Source: Clostridium carboxidivorans P7
GTDB taxonomy: Bacteria; Bacillota; Clostridia; Clostridiales; Clostridiaceae
Assembly: GCF_001038625.1 (NCBI RefSeq)
Contig: NZ_CP011803.1
Span: forward strand, 3,720,001-3,784,000
DNA length: 64,000 nt
Direction: 5' to 3'
Shown in pieces: positions 53,340 through 61,121 of this stretch (position 1 is the stretch's first letter; each line of letters starts with the position of its first letter). The notes under the pieces were generated by a model. That model was not told the origin of the DNA and did not search any database. It saw nothing but the letters and a program-made list of their open reading frames with translations. A program made the translations under genes and the position numbers.

Positions 53340-53395
53340 ACCTTTAAGTTGACTTGCTATGATTTTATTATAATCACTTTTAAGTTGACTGTCAA
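53340..53395 (-). promoter_or_regulatory. Early promoter with two operators
   Basis: Minus strand: -35 TTGACA (53390-53395) and -10 TATAAT (53367-53372), both consensus, exactly 17 apart. Repeat ACYTTTAAGTTGACT occurs at 53376-53390, filling the spacer, and at 53340-53354, just after the start site. Repressor binding here would shut the early operon. Confidence 0.8.
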
Positions 53396-53473
53396 TAATA
53401 TTTTTATCATTTTTTATAAAAATATTCTAAAAAACAATAAAAAGTATATTTAAAAGCGACTTTTATTTATTTT

Positions 53474-53488
53474 GTCAACCTTTGAGTT
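53474..53488 (+). promoter_or_regulatory. Inverted operator copy before the repressor
   Basis: GTCAACCTTTGAGTT, sharing GTCAAC with the reverse complement of the early operators, just upstream of the repressor ATG at 53521 and beside a TATAAT at 53488. It could set autoregulation. The motif is less conserved than the others. Confidence 0.4.
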
Positions 53489-53520
53489 ATAATATATTTA
53501 AATATATAAGAGGTGAAATC

Positions 53521-53997
53521 ATGGAAAATATTACAGGCACTAGAATAAAAAGTTTAAGAAAAGAATTGCATCTAACGCAAGAAGGATTAGGCAATATTTT
53601 GCATGTTACAAAACAATCTGTTAGCAAATGGGAACTTGGTACAAACATTCCTGAACCTCCAATTTTAAAGCAACTTGCTAACATGTGTAATTGTTCAACT
53701 GATTATTTACTAGGAACTACAGATGTAAGAAACTACACAGATAAAGTATTTTCTGAACCTAGTAAATTAAATAAGGATGATAACACTGAATTAAATAAAA
53801 AAGATGAGAAAGACATAGAAAAAGCTACAGAAAAGTTTCTGGAAGGACTTGAAGGTGGAGCTATGCTTAATGGTGAGATATTAGATGATGAAGATTTTGA
53901 ATTATTTAAGCAAGCAGTAAAGAATGGACTTACTTATGCTAAAATCTCAAATAAAAAGAAGTATACACCTAAAAAATATAGAAAAAATGATGATTAA
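53521..53997 (+). CDS. CI-like prophage repressor
   Basis: 158 residues; the ATG at 53521 follows AGAGGTGAAATC, while an earlier ATG has no ribosome site. N-terminal XRE helix-turn-helix (RIKSLRKELHLTQEGLGNIL, KQSVSKWELGTNIPEPP), then an acidic helical C-terminus without a LexA-type Ser-Lys cleavage domain. Induction is likely through the adjacent ImmA-like peptidase. Confidence 0.85.
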   Translation: MENITGTRIKSLRKELHLTQEGLGNILHVTKQSVSKWELGTNIPEPPILKQLANMCNCSTDYLLGTTDVRNYTDKVFSEPSKLNKDDNTELNKKDEKDIEKATEKFLEGLEGGAMLNGEILDDEDFELFKQAVKNGLTYAKISNKKKYTPKKYRKNDD

Positions 53998-54041
53998 ATA
54001 GAATATAAGGGTTAATGGTCATAATATTGGGGGAATTAACT

Positions 54042-54479
54042 TTGAAAAATATTATTGATAAAACTGTTAAAAAACTTATAAAAAAGTATAATACTAGAGA
54101 TCCTTTTGAACTTACTAGATATTTAAACATTAAAGTTCTTCAAGAGCCTTTAGGAAAACATATAAAAGGATTTTATCAGTTATGCCCAAAGAATAAAGTT
54201 ATACACATTAACCAAGATTTAGAAGATGCTGAAAAAACTTTTATTTGTTCTCATGAATTAGGACATGCCTTATTGCATACCAAGCTAAACATTTTATTTT
54301 TAGAACGCAACACATTTTGTGTAAAAAACAGATATGAAATAGAAGCTAATACATTTGCTTCTTGCTTAATGATAAAAGACGATTTAGTACAAGCATATCC
54401 TGATTACTTTACCTTAGAACAAATAGCCGCAAGTGAAAATTTACCTGTAGAACTTTTAAAACTCAAATTTAATATTTGA
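54042..54479 (+). CDS. ImmA/IrrE-family metallopeptidase
   Basis: 145 residues from TTG 54042, which has GGGGG eight bases upstream; ATG 54015 does not. FICSHELGHALLHTKLN near 65-81 contains the zinc HExxH (HELGH), and EIEANTFASCLMI carries the third ligand region. In Bacillus ICEBs1 the ImmA peptidase cleaves the repressor to induce excision; the same role is likely here as it follows the repressor. Confidence 0.85.
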   Translation: MKNIIDKTVKKLIKKYNTRDPFELTRYLNIKVLQEPLGKHIKGFYQLCPKNKVIHINQDLEDAEKTFICSHELGHALLHTKLNILFLERNTFCVKNRYEIEANTFASCLMIKDDLVQAYPDYFTLEQIAASENLPVELLKLKFNI

Positions 54480-54575
54480 GTATTTTTTGGACTATTTTGA
54501 GAAAAATTTTACATAAATGTATTATGTTGAAAATAGTCTAATGTTGTAGAAATAACAAATGACCATCCGAGAGCC

Positions 54576-54598
54576 TTTGAGCACCAACCCTTTATATA
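54576..54598 (+). repeat. Direct repeat copy 1 before a lysogeny gene
   Basis: TTTGAGCACCAAC then CTTTATATA; matches 55185-55207 at 22 of 23 bases. Each copy stands just upstream of a plus-strand membrane gene, so a shared regulatory or duplicated 5' region is likely. Confidence 0.6.
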
Positions 54599-54619
54599 TT
54601 GATGAAAGAAGGAATAATT

Positions 54620-55168
54620 ATGGGATTTAGATTAAAAAAATCAGATAAAAATAAAATTTCTAAAAAGAGTAATGCTGCTAATAAGTCTACACCCACTACT
54701 AGTAAAAACCCTGGATGTGGATGTTTTACTGTAATAATTGTACTAATGCTTATTGGTATACTTCATTCTGCTTTTTCAGGCGATACCACTAAGAATGCTT
54801 CTACTAACACTAGTAGTAATAGTACAGTAGAAACAAAGCAAGATAATAAAAGTAATGCTACCAATGCAGAGAATCAAAATAAAACTACTACTCCAACAGA
54901 TAACTCATCTAATACACAATCACAAAATAATGCTGTGCAGCCAAGCTCTCAAAACTCTGCCAGTACAGTTCAACCTCAAAATGGTACTTCTACTCAAAAT
55001 TCAAACTCTGATGATAGCACCATAGTATATTATGTTCCTGGAAGTAAAGTATATCATTTAAGTAAAAGTGATGGAACTCTAAAAAGAAGCAAAAACATAC
55101 AATCCATGACATTAAAGGAAGCAAAAGCAGCAGGAATGAAACAATCTGCATCTAAGGCAGATGAATAA
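54620..55168 (+). CDS. Membrane-anchored Ser/Thr/Asn-rich protein
   Basis: 182 residues; ATG 54620 follows AGAAGGAATAATT. Residues 34-54 are one membrane segment starting PGCGCFTVIIVLMLIGILHS, nearly the same pattern as the tail-module moron. A 75-residue low-complexity linker follows. The C-terminus VYYVPGSKVYHLSKSDGTLK, then SMTLKEAKAAGMKQS, resembles a small Cys-His zinc domain, but all its Cys are lost. Expressed from the prophage operon; possibly a surface or exclusion protein. Confidence 0.65.
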   Translation: MGFRLKKSDKNKISKKSNAANKSTPTTSKNPGCGCFTVIIVLMLIGILHSAFSGDTTKNASTNTSSNSTVETKQDNKSNATNAENQNKTTTPTDNSSNTQSQNNAVQPSSQNSASTVQPQNGTSTQNSNSDDSTIVYYVPGSKVYHLSKSDGTLKRSKNIQSMTLKEAKAAGMKQSASKADE

Positions 55169-55184
55169 TAGTTTAAAGATATCA

Positions 55185-55207
55185 TTTGAGCACCAACACT
55201 TTATATA
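55185..55207 (+). repeat. Direct repeat copy 2
   Basis: Second copy of the 23-base repeat (54576-54598), here 17 bases before the ATG at 55224 and overlapping its leader. Confidence 0.6.
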
Positions 55208-55223
55208 AATTGGAGGAATGTTT

Positions 55224-55763
55224 ATGGAGTACTCACAAGATAAATATTATAAAATAAAACTGACTAAAGAACTTATTATAAACTTAATCGAAAATTGTTT
55301 GAAAACAGTAGTTTTTAAAAATATAGAAATTAGACCAAGTATAAAGTATGAGGCTAAAAATAGCAATTTAAGCTTGCAAGGTCTATCTTTAACAGATTTT
55401 AAGAATGAAACTTTAAAGAATACTAAATTTAAAACTTTCTCTATGGTTATCCTGTGCAATTCGAATAATGAACTTTATTCTTTGGTTTTGTTAAAAGATT
55501 CAGCCATCAAAGATGAAATTGTTATAGCATTAACGTCCCATGATAAAATATGGGTAGATGAGAACTTAGATTATATAACAAAATTTTTAGAAAAATGTAA
55601 CAATAACAACATTGATACTATTTTTACCAATAATTCTAATAAAAAATTAGAAAATTCTGCACCAAAGGGTAATTTATTTACATGGTTAAAAAACAATATA
55701 ATTGGTATTCTGGCTATACTTGCAGCATGCATAATAGCGTATTTACAACATATATATAAATAA
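55224..55763 (+). CDS. C-terminally anchored membrane protein
   Basis: 179 residues from ATG 55224 (GGAGG seven bases before). The first 150 residues are soluble (alpha/beta, TKELIINLIENCLKTVVFKN); residues 155-175 form one membrane segment (NIIGILAILAACIIAYLQHI). A tail-anchored topology. No family recognised. Lysogenically expressed by position. Confidence 0.6.
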   Translation: MEYSQDKYYKIKLTKELIINLIENCLKTVVFKNIEIRPSIKYEAKNSNLSLQGLSLTDFKNETLKNTKFKTFSMVILCNSNNELYSLVLLKDSAIKDEIVIALTSHDKIWVDENLDYITKFLEKCNNNNIDTIFTNNSNKKLENSAPKGNLFTWLKNNIIGILAILAACIIAYLQHIYK

Positions 55764-55892
55764 TTAAAATTTATTCATTTTTGATTTTTTAAGTTCATTG
55801 ATGATACTTTCTAATTTTGTAACTCTATACATTAATGAGACTATAGCAACACTTAAAGCTAATACTTCTAAAATGTTCAACAATGTATTCAT
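55764..55892 (-). CDS. Tiny membrane/coiled-coil protein
   Basis: 42 residues on the minus strand, ending on the base after the convergent gene's stop. GGAG lies eight bases before the ATG. Hydrophobic N-terminal half (LLNILEVLALSVAIVSLMY) and charged helix (RVTKLESIINELKKSKMNKF). Unusual orientation within the lysogeny block. Confidence 0.5.
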   Translation of the reverse strand: MNTLLNILEVLALSVAIVSLMYRVTKLESIINELKKSKMNKF

Positions 55893-55968
55893 TTAATCAA
55901 CTCCATACATAATATTATTTACTTAAATTATATCACTTTCAAAGTATAGATAATAGTACTTATGCATA

Positions 55969-55997
55969 TTGACACAAGAACATATATTTGCTATATT
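55969..55997 (+). promoter_or_regulatory. Integrase promoter
   Basis: TTGACA (55969-55974) and TATATT (55992-55997) with an exact 17-base spacer. The start would be near 56004, giving a leader of about 120 bases before the integrase ATG. Confidence 0.65.
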
Positions 55998-56057
55998 AAC
56001 TATAGAAACCCGATAAAATTTAGAGATTTTTTAAAATCCGTTTAATAGAGGTTCCAC

Positions 56058-56103
56058 GAAACCCATACAAGCCTTTGAGCTATGTATTGGGTTTCTTTAT
56101 TTT
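56058..56103 (+). terminator. Terminator in the integrase leader
   Basis: GAAACCCA (56058-56065) pairs with TGGGTTTC (56088-56095), extended by TACA/TGTA, followed by TTTATTTTT. A second GAAACCC at 56005-56011 could compete for the 3' arm. Integrase RBS (GAGGAGG) follows directly, so integrase needs readthrough. Confidence 0.6.
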
Positions 56104-56123
56104 TATATTGAGGAGGAACTTCT

Positions 56124-57260
56124 ATGCAAACTGTATTTATTCGTAAACGTGGTAAAAAATATGTAGTTACATTAGAATATAGGGATTCATCTGATGGAAA
56201 GAAAAAGCAAAAATCATTAGGATCCTGCGATAAAAAAAAGGATGCTGGAAAATTATTAATAGAGGAAAAGTCAAAAATAAATAATAATGATTTTATTATG
56301 CCTGAAAAAACAACCTTTGAACAATACTTAAATACCTGGATAGAACAACATAAGAATAATTTAAGTGTAACAACTTATAATAGATATAAGGACATAATAG
56401 ATAGGCACATAATACCTCATCTGGGTGAATTTGAACTACAAAAGCTAAATCCTTTACAAATACAAAACTTTTATAATATAATGGCTCAATTTTTAAATAG
56501 CAAAACAATATTACAATATCACAGAATAATTCATAAAGCACTTGATAGTGCATATAAATTACAAATTATATCTAAAAATCCTTCTGACTTAGTTGAAACA
56601 CCTAAAATCAAAAAATATAAATCTAATGTTTTTAGCGTAAAAGAAGTTCAACAGCTTTTAGAGACTTGCAAAAATACTAGGTTAGAAGTACCTATAAATT
56701 TAGCTGTTATTCTAGGCTTAAGAGCTGGTGAAATATTAGGTTTAAGTTGGGACAAGGTTAATTTTTCAAATAATACTATAACGATAGATAAAAATTTAGT
56801 TAAGGATAGAATGTCAAAAAGTTATGTTTTTAAAGATCCTAAAAGTGAATCTTCCATAAGAACATTAACAGCTCCTAAAGAACTAATGAGTTTATTAAAA
56901 GAGCAAAAGAAAAAGCAAAGTCAATTGCAACTACAAAGTTATGGTACTTATAATAATAAATATCATCTACTATTCACTAAAATAAATGGAGAACCAATGA
57001 CAAGTGATTCTTTCAGCCGAATGTTTAGAGACTTTTTAAAAAAGCATAAATTTCATTTAATAAGATTCCATGATCTTCGCCATACAAATGCCTCATTAAT
57101 GTTAGCAAGTGGTACAAGTGCTAAAGTAGCTTCAACAAGATTAGGACACAGTACTATAGGAATAACAATGGACCTGTATACTCATGTTCTAGAAGGACTT
57201 GAAAAAGAAGCTGCTGACAATATTTCAAATTTAATTTATAATACTACATCAAACAAGTAA
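56124..57260 (+). CDS. int: Tyrosine integrase
   Basis: 378 residues. N-terminal AP2-like arm-binding part (GKKYVVTLEYRDSSDGKKKQ), SAM-like core-binding domain (FEQYLNTWIEQHKNNLSVTT), and the catalytic domain with Arg in VILGLRAGEILGLSW near 198, HDLRH near 315, LGHS near 341 and Tyr in DLYTHV near 352. It catalyses integration into the tRNA-Leu gene. It reads toward attR. Confidence 0.95.
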   Translation: MQTVFIRKRGKKYVVTLEYRDSSDGKKKQKSLGSCDKKKDAGKLLIEEKSKINNNDFIMPEKTTFEQYLNTWIEQHKNNLSVTTYNRYKDIIDRHIIPHLGEFELQKLNPLQIQNFYNIMAQFLNSKTILQYHRIIHKALDSAYKLQIISKNPSDLVETPKIKKYKSNVFSVKEVQQLLETCKNTRLEVPINLAVILGLRAGEILGLSWDKVNFSNNTITIDKNLVKDRMSKSYVFKDPKSESSIRTLTAPKELMSLLKEQKKKQSQLQLQSYGTYNNKYHLLFTKINGEPMTSDSFSRMFRDFLKKHKFHLIRFHDLRHTNASLMLASGTSAKVASTRLGHSTIGITMDLYTHVLEGLEKEAADNISNLIYNTTSNK

Positions 57261-57282
57261 TATCAATGCTTTAGAGCACATA

Positions 57283-57430
57283 CAAAAAGTCAGTAATATG
57301 TCAGTAAGTCAGTAAAATGCCATGAGAATTATTAAAACTTATTAAAATCAAATGAAGAATATTAACACATAAAAAACTCACAAGCCTTTGATTATACTGG
57401 CTTATAAGGAATTGTTAAAACTTACTAAAC
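57283..57430. repeat. Integrase arm-type repeats, right (attR side)
   Basis: GTCAGTA occurs three times in 57289-57315 and ACTTATTAAAA and ACTTACTAAAC follow at 57337 and 57420. They mirror 49-98 at the other end. The 24-base block at 57283-57306 differs at one base. Confidence 0.6.
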
Positions 57431-57454
57431 ACCATTAAAATTGCAACATGCGTA

Positions 57455-57509
57455 TTCAAAATCCGTCGAGGTCACACTCGTGCGGGTTCAAGTCCCGCCT
57501 TCGGCACCA
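57455..57509 (+). tRNA. 3' fragment of tRNA-Leu (CAA), attR core
   Basis: TTCAAAATCCGT is the anticodon loop (CAA) and 3' stem; CGAGGTCACACTCG is the long variable arm of a class II tRNA; GCGGG TTCAAGT CCCGC is the T arm; CTTCGGC then ACCA is the acceptor end. The 5' half (D arm, GCCGAAG) is missing, so this is the remnant left by integration. Recombination likely occurred in the anticodon loop. Confidence 0.85.
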
Positions 57510-57511
57510 CA

Positions 57512-57543
57512 GAAATCCGCACTTTTTTCAAAGTGCGGATTTC
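57512..57543 (+). terminator. Original tRNA-Leu terminator
   Basis: A 14-bp perfect stem (GAAATCCGCACTTT / AAAGTGCGGATTTC) with TTATTTTTT. It lies two bases after the tRNA CCA end. Confidence 0.9.
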
Positions 57544-57622
57544 TTATTTTTTGATTCATTATTTTAATATAAAAAAAAGATACAGTAGAAATTATTTTTA
57601 CTGTATCTTCTTTTTAATGATC

Positions 57623-57937
57623 TTATAATCCAAAGATTTCTTCTAATTTTTCTGCATCAGTTTTATTGTATTTTATATTTATATTTCTCTTTAGTTGGCT
57701 TTTGTCAGTTAAAAACATATCCGAAAGATCCATCTTAATTCCATCTACATATGCTGCTTCTGCTATGCCATTTTCCATCGCAAACTTTACTGTACCTGTA
57801 TTAAGATGAGAGCTGCTTTTTTTCTCTGTTAAGATATTTGAAAATTCTCCTTGCGCTGTTACTGAATTATTTTTTATAGTGTTAGTATTAGTTGAATGAT
57901 TTAAATAATTATATTCATTTCCTATTACTAATCCCAT
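57623..57937 (-). CDS. Hypothetical host protein, 104 residues
   Basis: First host gene right of the prophage. Asn/Ser-rich N-terminus and a TDAEKLEEIFGL end. GAAAGAAGG upstream of the ATG. No family recognised. Confidence 0.5.
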   Translation of the reverse strand: MGLVIGNEYNYLNHSTNTNTIKNNSVTAQGEFSNILTEKKSSSHLNTGTVKFAMENGIAEAAYVDGIKMDLSDMFLTDKSQLKRNINIKYNKTDAEKLEEIFGL

Positions 57938-58123
57938 TTTATTAACCTTCTTTCTTTCAATTAATTTAATTATCTTTTATAAATATCGTGTATATTAGAG
58001 ACTCATTTAATGTAGGAGTTACATTTATATTTCCAATAGGAGAAACACCCTTTTGCTAGTTTTTCATACTACTCAGTATATTACTTGTACTTATTAATTA
58101 CCTATACCTAAAATGCAATAAAC

Positions 58124-58615
58124 TTATTTAATTACAACATTATCATATACTTTTCCATCTAAACAAATAGCTACAATTGGACTAATTGATCTCCTGTTAT
58201 TACCCGAAGACTCAATATTAACATTTTTAAGAGTAACATTGTAAATGCTTCCTTCTTCAACGTATCCAAATAAACCTATATATTTTGCTGTTTTACTAGT
58301 AGTTTTTAAATTACTAATTGTAAATCCATTACCATTAAAGGAACCGGTGAAAGGATTATCATCATCACCAATGGCTGTCCATTCCTGTGTTAGTGAAATA
58401 TTTGAATCCAATATATAATTATAGGACATTGCATATTTTCCTTTTCCGATTGAATGAAGTTGATCTTCTGTTTTAACCATATAATAAGTTTTATTACCTA
58501 TAGTTATTGTTTGCATATCTATAGTTTCTAACGTCTTAGCACTTACTACACCAGCATTTCCAATTGTCATTATTCCTAATAATAGTAATAATAATCCTCT
58601 AAATATTAATTTCAT
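58124..58615 (-). CDS. Secreted GLUG/beta-helix-like protein
   Basis: 163 residues. Residues 1-26 are a signal peptide (GLLLLLLGIMTIGNAGVVSA). The rest resembles beta-helix adhesin repeats: FTGSFNGNGFTISNLKT and YIGLFGYVEEGSIYNVTLKN. The family is normally longer and repeated, so this may be a short or trimmed member. Confidence 0.6.
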   Translation of the reverse strand: MKLIFRGLLLLLLGIMTIGNAGVVSAKTLETIDMQTITIGNKTYYMVKTEDQLHSIGKGKYAMSYNYILDSNISLTQEWTAIGDDDNPFTGSFNGNGFTISNLKTTSKTAKYIGLFGYVEEGSIYNVTLKNVNIESSGNNRRSISPIVAICLDGKVYDNVVIK

Positions 58616-58801
58616 ATTATCATCTCCTTAGTTTGTAAAATAATCATAAATAAGTATTATATAACAAGCCTATAGGAAACTTTTTTGACAAGCTAGTTCA
58701 TTATAACCTTATATTACATTTTGTGTCAATTGAGTGTTTAATAGGTTAGTTTATTATTTTAAAAAGAGACTTTCAAGGCTAGAGATTCTAAGAATTTTAA
58801 T

Positions 58802-58848
58802 AAAGAACGAAAAAAGCTATCGTTTTGGTAAGCCTTTTTCGTTCTTTT
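58802..58848. terminator. Bidirectional terminator
   Basis: AAAGAACGAAAAA / TTTTTCGTTCTTT stem with a 12-base loop plus flanking GCT/AGC. Follows the Fic gene (minus strand) by 52 bases. Confidence 0.7.
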
Positions 58849-58899
58849 ATAATCCTACCTTTATCCAATCTTGATCATTTACCTTTAAGCTAAGTTTCT

Positions 58900-59634
58900 T
58901 TATCCTAACACATATAAATATTTATCCAAACTTCTATTTACAGCTTCATTTATAATATTAATAAAATCTTGAAGATCATTTTCAACACTTGCTTTTTCAA
59001 GAGCACTCATATATTCATTTCTCTCTTCCATTCTTATAACAGTAATTGGATAACCATTTCTCATAAGGATTAAATTCATAAGCAATCTTCCACATCTTCC
59101 ATTGCCATCTATAAAAGGATGTATAAATGTAAATTTATGATGGAACTCAGCTGCAAGAGCCATTGGATGTAGTTTATTTTTATTTTCATCATACCACTTA
59201 ATTAAATCCTCCATTTCTTGTGGAACTAAGAAATGTTCTGGTGATCTGTGGTTGCTGCCACTTATAAGTACGTTAACGCTTCTATATCTTCCTGCATTTT
59301 CGTTGTTTATGCTTTTTAAAATAATATAATGAAGATCTTTTATAACATTTTGATCAATATCTATATTTCTATTTACTATATCTTCAACATAATCAATAGC
59401 TTCTTTATGATTGATGACTTCAAGATGTTCCTTGAGAGTTTTCCCTTTTCCAATAGTGATACCATCTTCAAGGATAACTTTTGTTTCTATAATTGTAAGT
59501 GTATTTCCTTCAATAGCATTTGAATTATATGTAAGGTCTACATCAAAATATTGCTTTAAATTTTTAATAGCAGTTTCATTAAATGGCCTTTTACTATAAA
59601 GTATCTTTTTCTTTTTATCTATTTCTTTAATCAT
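58900..59634 (-). CDS. fic: Fic-domain protein
   Basis: 244 residues. HPFIDGNGRCGRLLMN near 172-187 is the full Fic active motif HxFxxGNGRxxR, so AMP transfer is likely active. SNAIEGNTLTI near 38-48 is the inhibitory helix motif (S/T)xxxE(G/N) on the N-terminal side, meaning a self-inhibited class II Fic. No antitoxin gene is needed. Target unknown. Confidence 0.9.
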   Translation of the reverse strand: MIKEIDKKKKILYSKRPFNETAIKNLKQYFDVDLTYNSNAIEGNTLTIIETKVILEDGITIGKGKTLKEHLEVINHKEAIDYVEDIVNRNIDIDQNVIKDLHYIILKSINNENAGRYRSVNVLISGSNHRSPEHFLVPQEMEDLIKWYDENKNKLHPMALAAEFHHKFTFIHPFIDGNGRCGRLLMNLILMRNGYPITVIRMEERNEYMSALEKASVENDLQDFINIINEAVNRSLDKYLYVLG

Positions 59635-59759
59635 ATAATCACCTTTTATAGATTAGAATTTTATATATGCTTTAATAAACATTTTTTCTTAAAAGCAATT
59701 CATATAAACTCAATTCACTTACTATCTATCTATAAAATTCTAGCCTATATAAATTTCTC

Positions 59760-60254
59760 TTACTCTATTTGCTTATCCTCAAACTTCTCTCTAGCATTTT
59801 CAATAGCAGCATGTAATTTTCCCTGCAAAACTTCCTTTGGTGGTAACTGTGTCATATATTCAACATGTATTCCACTTGACCCTAGCTCCAGCAATTCTAT
59901 TTCCTCTAAATCTTTTTCACTATATGTATCTTTTAAATCTAAAAAATCTAAAACATAAGGATCTCTAAAAAATAAATTTATGCTCATTTTATTATTTTCA
60001 CTTAGCTGATTAAGATCATTTATTATAGTTTCTTCAGGCTTTTTAGATATAGCCGTTCTTTCATATAACATGGAGTTGATCCTTTCATTCAGGGTTCTTA
60101 CACTCCATCTCTCATTGGTACACATTGTTATATAAAACTCTCTCTTTAAAATATCATTTATTGCTATAAGTTTTAGTAAATGAGACCATGTTAATTTTGC
60201 AGACAGTGTCTGCAAAATTTCAAAATCACCTATGGTTTCATATAACTTTAGCAT
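59760..60254 (-). pseudogene. YhcG/DUF1016 nuclease, internally deleted
   Basis: 164 residues. FEILQTLSAKLTWSHLLKLI, ERWSVRTLNERINSMLYERT, FFRDPYVLDFLDLKDTYSEK are diagnostic of the YhcG (DUF1016) N-terminal domain. It then jumps to HVEYMTQLPPKEVLQGKLHA, the far C-terminus of the family; the PDDEXK nuclease core between (about 130 residues in full-length members) is missing in frame. The normal N-terminus is also short. It cannot be an active nuclease. Confidence 0.8.
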
Positions 60255-60742
60255 ATTAAATAAGTTTCTCTGACTATATTCTTTTCAATGATAATTATAG
60301 CATAAGGTACTATACTAAAAATATTCATCAATTTCCTCATCATGGTCCTCATGCTCAGTTTTATAATTCTTTTTTGACATTTACTTATCTATTCTTTCTA
60401 TTTGTTTATATTGAAATATTGATATAAGTTTATTAACTTTTTTATATCTCCAAGCTCCCACATCTAGTAACCTTAAATAAGCACCAGTGCTCTTCACTAG
60501 TGCTTATTTAAAACAATATATATATATATAATAAGGGGGACTTATTATATTCTTTTAGTTCTTCCTCTAAGGTCTATCTCCTTAGGACACTTATTATTAT
60601 ATACAGTAATTGTTACGATTTTGTGTTATATTTGTTACTTGTTAGTGTATATTTTTAAAACATTTTATGAATAAAACACCTGACACTTAATCAGATGCTT
60701 TATTATTGCCACCTTACTCTTTTTGTAGCATCAAGTCATTAT
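60255..60742. other. Gap without a supported gene
   Basis: 488 bases, very AT-rich. It holds a terminator-like inverted repeat AAATAAGCAC / GTGCTTATTT at 60475-60509, a second AATAAA..TTTATT repeat at 60670-60705 that fits as terminator of the minus gene at 60743, and a 21-codon minus-strand frame (60315-60380, SKKNYKTEHEDHDEEIDEYF) too short to call. Confidence 0.6.
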
Positions 60743-60973
60743 TTAATCTGTTTTCCAAAACAATTTCCATATATCTTTTAGAGTAAAGTTCTTTTTCATA
60801 AAAGTTAAGTATAAAAATAATATACTGAAAATACTACCAAACACTATACTACTTAAATCATGAACTTTAGTCCAAAACCCTAATTGGACAAATATAACTA
60901 ATATATAACTCATAAGAAAATAGTCTGGATCACTTTTTAATTTTTCAATATTAAACCACAAAAATCGCTTCAT
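60743..60973 (-). CDS. Small membrane protein, 76 residues
   Basis: ATG 60973 has AAAGGGG seven bases before it. Two hydrophobic segments (YFLMSYILVIFVQLGFW and VFGSIFSILFLYLTFM). No family recognised. Divergent from 61122. Confidence 0.55.
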   Translation of the reverse strand: MKRFLWFNIEKLKSDPDYFLMSYILVIFVQLGFWTKVHDLSSIVFGSIFSILFLYLTFMKKNFTLKDIWKLFWKTD

Positions 60974-61121
60974 TATATTTATCCCCTTTCTATATAGCAA
61001 TTTAATGTATACAAACCTATACTATTTACAACCATATTATACCATACAAATAAGTACTACGAATATATTGCATATGTATGTCATATTTATTAATATAAAT
61101 TCTTCAGGGAGGTACATATAT

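Noticed and set aside
54490..54538. Terminator after the ImmA-like gene
   Set aside because: GACTATTTT / AAAATAGTC arms are 31 bases apart and no T-run follows, so it is only a weak inverted repeat.
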